The position numbers and the translations under genes are program-made. 64,000 nt of DNA from Janthinobacterium sp. TB1-E2 (GTDB lineage: Bacteria; Pseudomonadota; Gammaproteobacteria; Burkholderiales; Burkholderiaceae_D): NCBI RefSeq assembly GCF_036885605.1, contig NZ_CP142523.1, forward strand, positions 4,774,001 to 4,838,000, read 5' to 3'. A model generated the notes under the pieces. The model worked only from the letters and a program-made list of their open reading frames with translations. It did no database searches and was not told the origin of the DNA. Of this stretch, positions 27,885 to 37,919 are shown one piece after another (the first letter of the stretch is position 1; each line of letters begins with the position of its first letter).

Positions 27885-28772
27885 TTACTTCTTGGCCGAA
27901 CCGGCTGCGCCGCCGCCCTTGAAGTACTTGAAGAATTCCGAACTCGGATCGACCACCATCACGTCGCCCTTGTCCTTGAACGTGGCGCGGTAGGCTTCCA
28001 GGCTGCGATAGAACTTGTAGAACTCCGGATTCTTGCCAAACGCTTCCGCATAGATCTGCGATGCCTTGGCATCGCCCTCGCCGCGGATCTTCTCGGCTTC
28101 GCGGTACGCTTCGGCCAGGATCACCGTGCGCTGCTTGTCGGCGTCGGCGCGGATCTTCTCGGAGTCGGCCGAACCGGTCGAACGCAGCTCGTTGGCCACG
28201 CGCACGCGCTCGGACTTCATGCGCTCGTACACGGAGTTGTTGATCTGCTCGACGTAGTCGACGCGTTTCAGGCGCACGTCGACGATTTCCACGCCGATGG
28301 CCTTCGCTTCCGCCGAGACCTTCGCCAGGATCGCTTCCATCACCTTGCCGCGCTGGCCCGAGATCACTTCGCGCACGGTGCGCTTTGTGATTTCATCGTT
28401 CAGCGCCGCCTTGACGATTTGCGACATGCGGTTGCGGGCCGGCTTTTCATCGCCGCCGAAGCTGCGGAAATACAGGCGCGGATCGGCGATGCGCCATTTC
28501 ACGTACGCGTCGACAAGAATGTTTTTCTTCTCGGCCGTGATGAAGCGTTCCGGTTCCGGCGTATCCAAGGTCAGGATGCGCTTGTCCAGGTACAGCACGT
28601 TCTGGAACGGCGGCGGCAGCTTGAAGTACAGACCCGGCGTGCTGATGACTTCCTTGACTTCGCCGAGGGCGAAGACGACCGCATACTTACGCTGGTCGAC
28701 CACGAACACGGTCGAGGACAAGAGCATGATCGCGATAAAGCCCGCGATCAGGGCGGCTACGATACGATTCAT
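27885..28772 (-). CDS. hflC: FtsH-modulating protein HflC
   Basis: Prohibitin/SPFH-domain membrane protein of 295 residues that forms a large complex with HflK around the FtsH protease in the inner membrane. It has one N-terminal transmembrane segment (IVAALIAGFIAIMLLSSTVFVV), then the SPFH domain (VDQRKYAVVFALGEVKEVISTPGLYFKLP) and a coiled-coil (AEAYREAEKIRGEGDAKASQIYAEAFGKNPEFYKFYRSLEAY). Its ATG overlaps the hflK stop (TAATG), pointing to coupled translation. Confidence 0.97.
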   Translation of the reverse strand: MNRIVAALIAGFIAIMLLSSTVFVVDQRKYAVVFALGEVKEVISTPGLYFKLPPPFQNVLYLDKRILTLDTPEPERFITAEKKNILVDAYVKWRIADPRLYFRSFGGDEKPARNRMSQIVKAALNDEITKRTVREVISGQRGKVMEAILAKVSAEAKAIGVEIVDVRLKRVDYVEQINNSVYERMKSERVRVANELRSTGSADSEKIRADADKQRTVILAEAYREAEKIRGEGDAKASQIYAEAFGKNPEFYKFYRSLEAYRATFKDKGDVMVVDPSSEFFKYFKGGGAAGSAKK

Positions 28773-30064
28773 TAGCGGCTCTCCCGTTCACGCGAAGAGC
28801 GGCTGTCGCGGCGCTGATTGACTTCTACTGTCGGCATGGCTTCCTGTGGCAAAACGGTGTTGGCTGCGGGTGTCGCGGCAGCACGGGCGGCGGCAGCGGC
28901 AGCGTCGGTGGCCGCCGTCTGGGCGATCAGCTTGTCGAGCGGCAGGTACAGCAGATTGCTGCCCGTCTTCGCGTCGACCATGACCTTGCTGGCACTGCTG
29001 AACACTTGCTGCATCGTTTCCAGGTACATGCGGTCACGCGTGACAACCGGCGCCTTCTGGTACTCGACCAGCACCTGCTTGAAGCGCGAAGCATTACCTG
29101 CCGCGTTCTCGGTCACCATCGCGCTGTACGCTGCGGCTTCCTCCATCAGGCGGAAAGCGGCACCGCGGGCTTTTGGAATGACGTCGTTGGCGTAAGCCTG
29201 GCCTTCATTCTTCTGGCGTTCGCGGTCCTGGCCTGCCTTGACGGCGTCGTCGAAGGCGGCTTGCACCTGCTCCGGCGGCTGCACGGCCTGCATCGTCACG
29301 TTGGTGATGACGGCGCCGACCTTGTAGCGGTCGAGGATCTGCTGCATCAGCTGCTGCGTATCGTAGGCCACCTTTTCGCGGCCCTCGTACAGCACGAAGT
29401 CCATCTTGCTGCGGCCGACCACTTCGCGGATCGCCGTTTCGGCGACCTGGCGCAAGGTATCTTCCTGGTCGCGCGTGTTGAACAGCCACGCCACGGGATC
29501 TTTCAGGGTGTATTGCACCGCGAACTGGATGTCGATGATGTTTTCATCGTCCGTCAGCATCAGCGACTCGCTGGCCTGCTTGTTGCGCAGCGACTGGCGG
29601 TAACCCACTTCCACCGTACGCACCTGCGACACGTTGACGGTTTCGTCGGTCTGGAACGGGTACGGCCAGCGCCAGTTGAAACCGGCCGGCGTGGTGTGGC
29701 TGTACTTGCCGAACGTGAGCACGACGCCGTTCTGGCCCTCTTGCACGATGAAGGCGCCGCTGGCGAGCCAGATGAAGACGGCGATCACGCCGACCACGCC
29801 TGCGGTGATGCCGGCGCCCTTCATGTCTGGGCGCGGACCACCGCCACCGCCGTTGTTATTGCCGCCGTTGTCGGGACGGTTCTTCTGTCCGAAAAAGGCG
29901 TTCAGGCGCTGATTGAAATCGCGCCACAACTGATCGAGGTCCGGCGGACCTTCGCCGGGCTTTTTGCCTTCTTGGGCTTTCTTGCCGTCGTCCTTGCGAT
30001 TGCCCCAGCGGGGATCGTTCAGGGACAACTTCAAGCCTGTTTTTTTGAGTAGGGAGACAAGCAT
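28772..30064 (-). CDS. hflK: FtsH-modulating protein HflK
   Basis: SPFH-domain partner of HflC, 430 residues. A hydrophilic Gly/Asn-rich N-terminal tail (DPRWGNRKDDG ... NNNGGGGG) is followed by one transmembrane segment (GVVGVIAVFIWLASGAFIV), the SPFH domain (VQEGQNGVVLTFGKYSHTTPAGFNWRWPYP) and a coiled coil. The N-terminal glycine-rich tail is usual for HflK. It begins 2 bases after the hflX stop. Confidence 0.97.
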   Translation of the reverse strand: MLVSLLKKTGLKLSLNDPRWGNRKDDGKKAQEGKKPGEGPPDLDQLWRDFNQRLNAFFGQKNRPDNGGNNNGGGGGPRPDMKGAGITAGVVGVIAVFIWLASGAFIVQEGQNGVVLTFGKYSHTTPAGFNWRWPYPFQTDETVNVSQVRTVEVGYRQSLRNKQASESLMLTDDENIIDIQFAVQYTLKDPVAWLFNTRDQEDTLRQVAETAIREVVGRSKMDFVLYEGREKVAYDTQQLMQQILDRYKVGAVITNVTMQAVQPPEQVQAAFDDAVKAGQDRERQKNEGQAYANDVIPKARGAAFRLMEEAAAYSAMVTENAAGNASRFKQVLVEYQKAPVVTRDRMYLETMQQVFSSASKVMVDAKTGSNLLYLPLDKLIAQTAATDAAAAAARAAATPAANTVLPQEAMPTVEVNQRRDSRSSRERESR

Positions 30065-30066
30065 AA

Positions 30067-31290
30067 CTATCGTGTTCCGACTTGGGAGTGGGTGGAAATC
30101 CTATCGTCCTCGCCAGGCTCTTCGTCCTGGTCCGGGGCGGCGCCATCGTGCTGGTCGTACTGACCGTCAAACTGATCTTCCTGCGGTGCTTCGTCGTTCT
30201 GATACAGGTGGGCCGAACCGGGCGCCTTCCTGGCCATCTCGACGATCGCATCGCGCAGCAGGTCGAGCCCGCTGCCCTTCTGCGCACTGACGAACACGCG
30301 ACTGATCGTAGCATATTCGTCGCGCTCCACCGAAGGCTCCAGCCCGGCCGCATCGATCTTGTTCCACACGAGGATTTGCGGAATATGATCGGCGCCGATC
30401 TCTTTCAAGACCAGGTTGACCTGCTCGATCTGCTCCATGCGCACCGGCGACGCGGCGTCGACGACGTGCAGCAGCAGATCGGCATGGATGGTTTCTTCGA
30501 GCGTGGCGCGGAATGCGGCCACCAGCTGATGCGGCAATTCGCGCACGAAGCCGACCGTGTCGGAGATCACCACGTTACCCACTTCCTGGCCCAGGTAAAC
30601 CCGGCGCGAGGTGGTGTCGAGCGTGGCGAACAACTGGTCGGCGACGTACACGCCGGCCTTGGTCACGGCATTGAACAGGGTCGACTTGCCGGCATTGGTA
30701 TAGCCGACCAGGGACACCGAGAATGTGTGATTGCGGCCGCGCGCGCGGCGCTGCGTTTCGCGCTGCTTGTGCAGCTTTTCCAGACGGGCGCGCAAGGCCT
30801 TGACGCGGTCGCCGATCAGCCGGCGGTCGGTCTCGAGCTGCGTCTCGCCGGGACCGCGCAAGCCGATACCGCCCTTTTGCCGCTCAAGGTGGGTCCAGCC
30901 GCGGATCAGGCGCGTGGCCAGATGCTGCAGCTGGGCCAACTCGACTTGCAGCTTGCCCTCGTGGCTCTTGGCGCGCTGCGCAAAGATGTCGAGGATCAGG
31001 CTGGTACGGTCGAGCACGCGCACATTCAGGCGCTTTTCCAGATTGCGCTGCTGGGCAGGCGAGAGGGCATGATTGAAGATGACGATTTCCAGGCCATCGT
31101 TGACGACGACGTCGCCAATTTCATCGGCCTTGCCGCTGCCGACGAAATATGCGGAATCGGGACTCGAACGCTTGGCCGTGATGGTGGAAATCGGGTCCGC
31201 GCCAGCAGAACGCGACAACAGCATGAGTTCCTCCATGCTGGCGGCGAAGTCGCTGTGACCGAAGTCAACTCCGACTAGTGCCGCGCGCAT
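30067..31290 (-). CDS. hflX: Ribosome-associated GTPase HflX
   Basis: GTPase of 407 residues that binds and splits 70S/100S ribosomes under stress. It has the N-terminal HflX domain (VGSGKADEI, IVIFNHALSPAQQRNLEKRL), the basic linker helix GPGETQLETDRR, the P-loop GYTNAGKST, G3 DTVGFV and G4 NKID. The C-terminus is a long acidic tail rich in Asp, Glu and Gln, longer than in E. coli. It follows hfq after 114 bases and precedes hflK by 2. Confidence 0.97.
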   Translation of the reverse strand: MRAALVGVDFGHSDFAASMEELMLLSRSAGADPISTITAKRSSPDSAYFVGSGKADEIGDVVVNDGLEIVIFNHALSPAQQRNLEKRLNVRVLDRTSLILDIFAQRAKSHEGKLQVELAQLQHLATRLIRGWTHLERQKGGIGLRGPGETQLETDRRLIGDRVKALRARLEKLHKQRETQRRARGRNHTFSVSLVGYTNAGKSTLFNAVTKAGVYVADQLFATLDTTSRRVYLGQEVGNVVISDTVGFVRELPHQLVAAFRATLEETIHADLLLHVVDAASPVRMEQIEQVNLVLKEIGADHIPQILVWNKIDAAGLEPSVERDEYATISRVFVSAQKGSGLDLLRDAIVEMARKAPGSAHLYQNDEAPQEDQFDGQYDQHDGAAPDQDEEPGEDDRISTHSQVGTR

Positions 31291-31404
31291 GATGGCATCT
31301 GATGAGTTGTGGCGGACGCCGACGCCGATGCAAACGCATCAGCGCCGCTGGCGCGGACGGGGGCGATGGACGGTGAAAGGCGCTGGGCCGTCAAGCTCAA
31401 CGCT

Positions 31405-31641
31405 TTACTCCGCTTCAGATTCAATATTGAGATTGACGGCACGGGCCGGCACCACTGTCGAGATGGCATGCTTGTACACCATCTGTGTCACCGTATTGCG
31501 CAGCAATACGACATATTGATCGAACGATTCGATATGGCCCTGCAATTTAATGCCATTGACCAGGTAGATCGAGACAGGAACATGCTCTTTGCGTAATGCA
31601 TTGAGGAATGGGTCTTGTAACAGTTGCCCTTTGTTGCTCAT
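31405..31641 (-). CDS. hfq: RNA chaperone Hfq
   Basis: Hexameric Sm-like protein of 78 residues that pairs small regulatory RNAs with mRNAs. The Sm1 ([35 protein letters not shown]) and Sm2 ([11 protein letters not shown]) motifs are complete. Key residues are Gln near the N-terminus and YKHA in the proximal RNA site. The C-terminal tail is very short. It begins the hfq-hflX-hflK-hflC group. Confidence 0.98.
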   Translation of the reverse strand: MSNKGQLLQDPFLNALRKEHVPVSIYLVNGIKLQGHIESFDQYVVLLRNTVTQMVYKHAISTVVPARAVNLNIESEAE

Positions 31642-31826
31642 AACAGCTCCGTTGTTTATGTTGTTGTGTAAGAATTGGAGGCGACTCGCTTGATTTCAAG
31701 TGCTCTCACACCTTTCAAAGAAAGAAAGATGCGTCATAGCTACTGTAACCTGTTTTCGCGATCGCTGTCGCGCATGGCGCATTAACACTTTATTATTTTC
31801 GTGCAAACAGCCATTAAATGACTGTC

Positions 31827-31851
31827 GGCGCCGCATTATCTCCGCGGCGCC
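31827..31851 (-). terminator. Hairpin after der
   Basis: An 8-bp perfect stem GGCGCCGC/GCGGCGCC with a 9-base loop lies 32 bases after the der stop. No T run follows, so it is a weak terminator or an RNA-stabilising hairpin. Confidence 0.45.
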
Positions 31852-31882
31852 TTAATATGCACTTAATTCAGCATTTAAAACA

Positions 31883-33229
31883 TTACTTGCTTGGCGTGCG
31901 TGCAAACGGGTTTTTACCCGTACGCAATTCAATGCGCAGCGGCGTGCCGACCAGGGCAAACGTATCGCGGAAATGTTTTTCCAGATAGCGTTTGTACGGG
32001 TCGCCAACGGCGTCGAGCGCATTGCCGTGAATAACGATCACAGGCGGGTTCATGCCGCCCTGGTGCGCATAGCGCAGCTTCGGACGGATCGAACCCTTGC
32101 GGCGCGGCTCCTGCTTTTCCACGGCCTCGATCAGGGCGCGCGTCAGCTTCGGCGTCGACAGGTCGCACATGGCGGCCGCATACGCGGCGTTGAGCGACTT
32201 CATCAGTGGACCGATGTTGGTGCCTTTCAGCGCGGAAATGAAATGCATCTGCGCGAACGACAGGAAATCGAGCTTGCGGTCGATATCGATCTTGATTTCA
32301 TCGCGCTCGTGCGATTGCAAGCCATCCCATTTATTCACGGCCACGACCAGCGCGCGGCCCGATTCCAGGATGAAGCCGGCGATATGCGCGTCTTGCTCCG
32401 AGATATCCTGCTGCGCGTCGAGCATCAGCACGACCACGTTGGCTTCGGAAATCGACTGCAGCGTTTTCACGACAGAGAATTTCTCGATCGCTTCGAACAC
32501 CTTGCCGCGGCGGCGGATACCGGCCGTGTCGATCAAGGTGTATTGCTGGCCATCGCGCTCGAACGGGATTTCGATCGAATCGCGCGTCGTGCCCGGCATG
32601 TCGAAGGCGATCACGCGCTCTTCGCCCAGCAGGGTATTGATCAAGGTCGACTTGCCCACGTTCGGACGGCCGACGAGGGCGATCTTGATGCCGCGGTCGG
32701 TCTTTTCCAGCTCTTCAGGCTCATCCGGACGCTGCGCGAACGCCAGGTCCAGCATCACTTCGACGAGGTCGTTGACGCCGTCGCCGTGCGCCGACGAGAT
32801 CGCATACGGATCGCCCATGCCCAATTCATAGAATTCGGACACGACGGCCGTGTAGCGCATGCCTTCGCTTTTGTTGACCACCAGCAAGACCGGACGGCCG
32901 CTCTTGCGCAGGAAGTCGACGATGGTCTTGTCATGCGGGGTCAGGCCTTGACGGCCGTCCACGATGAATACCACCACGTCGGCCTCGGCCACGGCCTGCT
33001 TGGTCTGCAGTGCCATCTGGTGCATGATGCCTTCCTTGGCGACGGGTTCGAAACCACCCGTATCGATGACGAGGAAGGGACGTTCGCCGACACGGCCTTC
33101 GCCATAGTGACGATCGCGCGTCAACCCAGGCAAATCCGCCACCAGCGCGTCGCGCGAGCGGGTCAGACGATTGAATAAAGTCGATTTCCCAACATTGGGT
33201 CGACCTACTAGTGCAATTACCGGCTTCAT
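31883..33229 (-). CDS. der: Ribosome assembly GTPase Der (EngA)
   Basis: Essential double GTPase of 448 residues that matures the 50S subunit. It holds two G domains in tandem, each with the P-loop GRPNVGKST (9-17 and about 188-196), G3 DTGGF and DTAGI, and G4 NKSE and NKWD, followed by a KH-like C-terminal domain ([31 protein letters not shown]). It lies 4 bases after bamB, as in many proteobacteria. Confidence 0.98.
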   Translation of the reverse strand: MKPVIALVGRPNVGKSTLFNRLTRSRDALVADLPGLTRDRHYGEGRVGERPFLVIDTGGFEPVAKEGIMHQMALQTKQAVAEADVVVFIVDGRQGLTPHDKTIVDFLRKSGRPVLLVVNKSEGMRYTAVVSEFYELGMGDPYAISSAHGDGVNDLVEVMLDLAFAQRPDEPEELEKTDRGIKIALVGRPNVGKSTLINTLLGEERVIAFDMPGTTRDSIEIPFERDGQQYTLIDTAGIRRRGKVFEAIEKFSVVKTLQSISEANVVVLMLDAQQDISEQDAHIAGFILESGRALVVAVNKWDGLQSHERDEIKIDIDRKLDFLSFAQMHFISALKGTNIGPLMKSLNAAYAAAMCDLSTPKLTRALIEAVEKQEPRRKGSIRPKLRYAHQGGMNPPVIVIHGNALDAVGDPYKRYLEKHFRDTFALVGTPLRIELRTGKNPFARTPSK

Positions 33230-33233
33230 TGTA

Positions 33234-34379
33234 TTACTCGACCGCGAGAGCGGTCACTGTCCCTGATTGGGTTTGAAAAATCAAATTCGAACCGGCAACA
33301 ACGGGAGCCGAAACAATCGGGCTACCGTCGGTGCTGACACGACCTATTAATGCACCATCTTCCCGTGACAGGAAGTGGATGTAACCTTGATAATCGCCAA
33401 CGGCGACGCTGCGGCCGTAAGAGGCCGGCGTCGACAGGCGGCGGCGCGCCAGCGCGTCATTCTTCCAGGCGCTCTGGCCGCCTTCGCGGCTGAACGCCAC
33501 GACGGCGCCCTGGTCATCGGCGGTGAACACGAAACGCTGGTCGACGGCCACGCCCACATCGGACGAGATCGGCTTGGTCCAGCGCGGCACGCCCGTGGCG
33601 GCATCGAAACAACCCGCCTTGCCCTGGTATGTGACAGCGCACACTTCGCCTTCGTACACCACCGGCGTGCCGGCGATGTCGGAGACGCGCTCCAGTTCGG
33701 TGGCGCCGCGCGGTTCGCTGACGACGACCTCCCAGCGTACCACACCGGTGGCCGCCGTCAGTGCCAGCAGCTTGCCGCCCGGCTGGGCCACGTAGATGTT
33801 CGCGCCGCCCAGCGCCATGCCCGGCGCATTGCGCAAGGTCAATGCCGGCGTGACGCGCTGCACCGTCCACTTGCGCTCGCCCGTCTTGGCGTCGAAGCCG
33901 ACGATGCGGTTGTCCACGCTGCGCACCACGACCACGCCCTGTCCCACGACGGGCGCCGTCAATACTTCGCTGGACGCCTGCGCCTTCCACAGCTGCTTGC
34001 CATCGGCGTCAAACGCCAGCACGGCACCCTTGGCGGCGCCGACGGCCACGACCGTGCCATCGCTGCCGGGGCTCGACGTGATGTCGCTGCCGGCCTTGAC
34101 GCGCCACGTTTCACGGCCGCTGGCCGCATCGAGGCGCGCCAGCGCGCCATCGGCGCTGACCACGTACAGGCTGCTGCCAGCCAGCGCAGGCGTAAACGCG
34201 TACACGCCAGCCTTGCCGATCGAATACTTCCAGGCGTCGCGCACGGCGATGCTCGATTTTAACTCGACCAGCTTGGCCGGCTCGGTTTTCGGATCTTTCG
34301 AGGCGAACGGGTTCCAGGACGAGCAACCGGCCATCAGGGCCAACAGACTTGCAGCTACCAGCTTTTCAGTGACACGCAT
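33234..34379 (-). CDS. bamB: Outer-membrane assembly lipoprotein BamB
   Basis: Eight-bladed beta-propeller lipoprotein of 381 residues in the BAM complex. A lipoprotein signal is clear ([22 protein letters not shown], lipid-attachment Cys at 19). Blades repeat the PQQ-like pattern ([63 protein letters not shown]). The ATG at 34379 gives the signal at the N-terminus; upstream in-frame codons are ignored. It stands in the usual yfgM-bamB-der order. Confidence 0.95.
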   Translation of the reverse strand: MRVTEKLVAASLLALMAGCSSWNPFASKDPKTEPAKLVELKSSIAVRDAWKYSIGKAGVYAFTPALAGSSLYVVSADGALARLDAASGRETWRVKAGSDITSSPGSDGTVVAVGAAKGAVLAFDADGKQLWKAQASSEVLTAPVVGQGVVVVRSVDNRIVGFDAKTGERKWTVQRVTPALTLRNAPGMALGGANIYVAQPGGKLLALTAATGVVRWEVVVSEPRGATELERVSDIAGTPVVYEGEVCAVTYQGKAGCFDAATGVPRWTKPISSDVGVAVDQRFVFTADDQGAVVAFSREGGQSAWKNDALARRRLSTPASYGRSVAVGDYQGYIHFLSREDGALIGRVSTDGSPIVSAPVVAGSNLIFQTQSGTVTALAVE

Positions 34380-34464
34380 AAGTGTTATCCAACCTTTTTC
34401 TTGTACTTGTAAGGGCAAGGCGGGCGGCGCACAACGCCACCCGGCCCCGCCATCAGTGTTCCTG

Positions 34465-35133
34465 TCAGGCGGCGGCCTTGTCAGCCTTGGCCTTGTCTTC
34501 CGGTACCGTACCACCGATCGCTTCCAGTTTGACCTGGATCAGCTGACGGCCTGGATTGTTTTTGTCCGTCGCGGCCAGAGCGGCCAGGTAAGCCGTGCGG
34601 GCATCGGCCAGCTTGTTTTGCGCCACCAGGATGTCGCCCTTGCGGTCGGCCACGGCACCGGCAAATTGCGCCACGGAAGCCGTTGCCAGCACTTTCAGCG
34701 CTTCATCGTAGGCTTTTTCATCCAGCAGGACACCGGCCAGGCGCAGCTTGGCGATGGCCTTGTACTCTTCCGTGCCATGCTCGGCCACCCACTGCAGCTG
34801 GGTCTTGGCCGTTTTCAGGTCGTTCGCGTCGAACGCCACCTTGGCCGCGGCCAGGGCGCTCATCTGCGCATACGCCGTGCCGCTGAAACGCGATTGCATG
34901 TCGCCGGCCGCGCGCATCACCTTGGCCGTGTCCTTGGCGGCGATGGCGTTCTGCAGTTCGTCGTACAGCTGGCCCGCTTGCGCAGCCTGCGTGCGCTGGT
35001 AGTACTGCCAGCCAGCCCAGCCGCTGTAGCCTGCCAGCGCCACGATCAGGACCCAGGAGGTCAGATTGCCATTGCGCTGCCACCAGGCTTTGAGGGTTGC
35101 CAGTTGTTCTTGTTCTTCGTGATCGTATGCCAT
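34465..35133 (-). CDS. yfgM: YfgM-type tetratricopeptide ancillary SecYEG protein
   Basis: Inner-membrane protein of 222 residues with a short cytoplasmic N-terminus (MAYDHEEQEQLATLKAWWQRNG), one transmembrane segment (LTSWVLIVALAGYSGWAGWQYY) and a periplasmic TPR-like domain rich in Ala. In E. coli YfgM works with PpiD at the SecYEG translocon. The gene lies between hisS and bamB, where yfgM is always found. The C-terminal tail is Lys/Ala-rich. Confidence 0.9.
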   Translation of the reverse strand: MAYDHEEQEQLATLKAWWQRNGNLTSWVLIVALAGYSGWAGWQYYQRTQAAQAGQLYDELQNAIAAKDTAKVMRAAGDMQSRFSGTAYAQMSALAAAKVAFDANDLKTAKTQLQWVAEHGTEEYKAIAKLRLAGVLLDEKAYDEALKVLATASVAQFAGAVADRKGDILVAQNKLADARTAYLAALAATDKNNPGRQLIQVKLEAIGGTVPEDKAKADKAAA

Positions 35134-35187
35134 GGGTCGTCAGTTTTAATGAGTAGTTGATCGAGGGTAGAACGGTCTTGCGTCAAA

Positions 35188-36549
35188 TCAGTGGTGATGA
35201 TGCACGTGGCCGCCAGGACCGTGGTCATGGCCGCAATCGTGGTCGCCGATGATCTGGTCTACCACGTAATCGACGACATCGTCGAACGGCACCGTGTTCT
35301 GCTGTGCGCCCGCATCGGCTTCGCGCATGGCTTTCACCGTCGCGACATGGTTGGCGATTTCATCGTCGCCCATGATCACGGCAAATGCCGCACCGCTGGC
35401 GTCCGCCTTTTTCATTTGCGTCTTGAAGCTGCCGCCACCGTTGCTCGCTGCGCAATGTAGCACAACGTCCAGGCCGGCATCGCGAATCCGCTCGGCCAGC
35501 ACGAACGCTTGCAAGCCTGCCTGCTCGCCCTGGTGCACCAGGTAGACGTCGCACTGGGCCGGCTGCTCCGGCTCGGCCGCGTCCTTCATCAGCAGCACCA
35601 GGCGTTCGACGCCCATGCCGAAACCGACGGCGGGCGTCGATTTGCCGCCAAACATTTCCACCATGCCGTCATAGCGGCCGCCGGCGCAGACCGTGCCTTG
35701 CGCGCCCAGCTTGTCGCTGACCCACTCGAACACCGTGCGGTTGTAGTAATCGAGGCCGCGCACCAGGCGTGGATTGATGATGAATGGAATATTGTTGTGG
35801 TTCAGAATCTTCTGCACGCCGTGGAAATGGGCCAGCGATTCCTCGCCCAGGTACTCGAGCAGCTTCGGCGCGCCATTGACCAGATCCTGCATGGCAGGAT
35901 TCTTGGTATCCAAAATGCGCAGCGGGTTGCTGTGCAGGCGGCGCTTGGCTTCTTCGTCGAGCAGCTCGCTGTGGCTTTCCAGGTAGGCGATCAGGTCGGC
36001 GCGGTGGCGCAGGCGCTCGGCCGCGTCGCCGATCGAGTTCAGTTCCAGGCGGATGCCTTCCAGGCCCAGGTCATCCCACAGGCGGCGCGTCATCATGATC
36101 AGCTCGGCGTCGATGTCCGGGCCCGTGAAGCCGATGGCTTCCGCGCCGAACTGGTGGAACTGGCGGTAGCGGCCCTTTTGCGGACGCTCGTGGCGGAACA
36201 TCTGGCCCTTGTACCACAGGCGTTTCGGGCCTTCGTAGACGAGGTTGTGCTCGACAACGGCGCGCACCACGCCGGCCGTGCCTTCAGGACGCAGGGTCAG
36301 GTTGTCGCCGTTCATCGAATCGGTGAACGAATACATTTCCTTTTCCACGATATCGGTCACGGCGCCGATGGCGCGCGCGAACAATTTCGTTTCTTCCACG
36401 ATCGGCGTGCGGATCTGCTGGAAGCCATAGCTTTGCAGTACGGATTGCGCCGTGTTTTCAAACAATTCCCACAGCGGGGCGTCAGCTGGCAGGATATCGT
36501 TCATGCCTTTGACGGCGGTGATTTTGTCGAGCTTTTTATTTTCGGACAT
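35188..36549 (-). CDS. hisS: Histidyl-tRNA synthetase with a His-rich tail
   Basis: Class II aminoacyl-tRNA synthetase of 453 residues that charges tRNA-His. It has motif 2 ([13 protein letters not shown]), the histidine-specific motifs [15 protein letters not shown] and [14 protein letters not shown], motif 3 (GFGMGVERL) and the anticodon-binding domain. The unusual part is the extreme C-terminus after the anticodon domain: about 18 residues rich in His and Gly (from [10 protein letters not shown] to HHHH) that E. coli HisRS lacks. It is encoded in frame before the stop, so it is not a frameshift product. Confidence 0.97.
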   Translation of the reverse strand: MSENKKLDKITAVKGMNDILPADAPLWELFENTAQSVLQSYGFQQIRTPIVEETKLFARAIGAVTDIVEKEMYSFTDSMNGDNLTLRPEGTAGVVRAVVEHNLVYEGPKRLWYKGQMFRHERPQKGRYRQFHQFGAEAIGFTGPDIDAELIMMTRRLWDDLGLEGIRLELNSIGDAAERLRHRADLIAYLESHSELLDEEAKRRLHSNPLRILDTKNPAMQDLVNGAPKLLEYLGEESLAHFHGVQKILNHNNIPFIINPRLVRGLDYYNRTVFEWVSDKLGAQGTVCAGGRYDGMVEMFGGKSTPAVGFGMGVERLVLLMKDAAEPEQPAQCDVYLVHQGEQAGLQAFVLAERIRDAGLDVVLHCAASNGGGSFKTQMKKADASGAAFAVIMGDDEIANHVATVKAMREADAGAQQNTVPFDDVVDYVVDQIIGDHDCGHDHGPGGHVHHHH

Positions 36550-36572
36550 AGTGTTCTTCTTTGCTTTAACTT

Positions 36573-36610
36573 GATTGCCGGATGACGCGCACAGCGCTAA
36601 TCCGACCTAC
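36573..36610. repeat. Single REP-type palindromic unit
   Basis: On the minus strand it reads GTAGGTCGGATTAGCGC, a 4-base tip, then GCGTCATCCGGC, an imperfect hairpin. The first 14 bases are identical to the ends of the doublet at 4955-5050. The ispG stop codon TAG lies inside its first bases. Confidence 0.75.
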
Positions 36611-37881
36611 GCCGTTGCCGTAGCGGCGGCGCCGTAATGGCTTTTAACATAATTGAGGACGATGTCCTGGAATTCCTCGACGATGCGTTCGCCGCGCAGG
36701 GTGACGACTTTTTCACCGTCGACAAACACGGGCGCGGCAGGCGACTCGCCCGTGCCGGGCAGGCTGATGCCGATGTTCGCATGCTTCGATTCGCCGGGAC
36801 CGTTGACGATGCAGCCCATGACGGCCACGTTCATCGCTTCCACGCCCGGATACGATTTCTTCCACTCCGGCATCTGCTCGCGCAGATACGTCTGGATGTT
36901 GTCGGCCAGCTCCTGGAAGGTGGTCGACGTCGTGCGGCCGCAACCAGGACAGGCGATGACCATGGGCGCGAACTTGCGCAAGCCCATGGTTTGCAAAATT
37001 TCCTGGCCGACGATGACTTCACGCGTGCGGTCGCCGCCCGGTTCGGGCGTGAGCGAAATGCGGATGGTGTCGCCGATGCCTTCCTGCAGCAGCACGGCCA
37101 GGGCCGCCGTCGAGGCGACGATGCCCTTGCTGCCCATGCCCGCTTCCGTCAGGCCCAGGTGCAGCGGATAGTCGCAGCGCTGCGCCAGTTCGCGGTACAC
37201 GGCGATCAGGTCCTGCACGCCAGAGACCTTGCACGACAGGATGATCTTGTCGCGCGCCAGGCCCAGCTCTTCGGCGCGCACGGCGTTTTCAATCGCCGAC
37301 GTCACCAGCGCTTCGTACATGACGGCTTGCGCCGGCCACGGTTCGGCGCGGCCGGCGTTTTCATCCATGATACGTGCCAGCAAGGCTTGATCGAGGCTGC
37401 CCCAGTTCACGCCGATGCGCACCGGCTTGTCGTAGCGGCAAGCCGCTTCGATCATTTGCGCAAATTGCGTGTCGCGCTTGGCGCCCTTGCCCACGTTGCC
37501 CGGATTGATGCGGTACTTCGACAGCGCGCGCGCGCAATCGGGGTAGTCGTTGAGCAGGGTATGGCCGTTATAGTGGAAATCGCCGACCAGCGGCACGTCG
37601 ATATCCATCTTGTCGAGCTGCTCGCGGATGTAGGGCACGGCCGCAGCCGCTTCCGGACGGTCCACCGTCAGGCGCACCAGTTCCGAACCGGCACGCGCCA
37701 GTTCCTTGATCTGGATCGCCGTGCCGATGGCGTCGGCCGTATCCGTGTTCGTCATCGACTGCACCACCACGGGGGCGTCGCCGCCCACCCAGATCTGGCG
37801 CTGGCCGTGCGCGATCAGCACCTTGCGGCTGTCGCGCCGGCCGGATGGACCGGAGCCGATCGCTGTTTTCGAGGTAGCCAT
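36607..37881 (-). CDS. ispG: 4-hydroxy-3-methylbut-2-en-1-yl diphosphate synthase
   Basis: Iron-sulfur enzyme of 424 residues in the MEP isoprenoid pathway that reduces MEcPP to HMBPP. Landmarks are [13 protein letters not shown], the TIM-barrel substrate site ([11 protein letters not shown]), ISLTPEP, the [4Fe-4S] cysteines in ACPGCGRT and GCIVNGPGE, and the C-terminal VVTLRG. The tail ATATA and the TAG stop run into a REP unit. It lies between rodZ and hisS, the conserved order. Confidence 0.97.
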   Translation of the reverse strand: MATSKTAIGSGPSGRRDSRKVLIAHGQRQIWVGGDAPVVVQSMTNTDTADAIGTAIQIKELARAGSELVRLTVDRPEAAAAVPYIREQLDKMDIDVPLVGDFHYNGHTLLNDYPDCARALSKYRINPGNVGKGAKRDTQFAQMIEAACRYDKPVRIGVNWGSLDQALLARIMDENAGRAEPWPAQAVMYEALVTSAIENAVRAEELGLARDKIILSCKVSGVQDLIAVYRELAQRCDYPLHLGLTEAGMGSKGIVASTAALAVLLQEGIGDTIRISLTPEPGGDRTREVIVGQEILQTMGLRKFAPMVIACPGCGRTTSTTFQELADNIQTYLREQMPEWKKSYPGVEAMNVAVMGCIVNGPGESKHANIGISLPGTGESPAAPVFVDGEKVVTLRGERIVEEFQDIVLNYVKSHYGAAATATA

Positions 37882-37919
37882 AATATTATCTTCTGAGTTT
37901 GCTTGAACGGTTACTGCAA

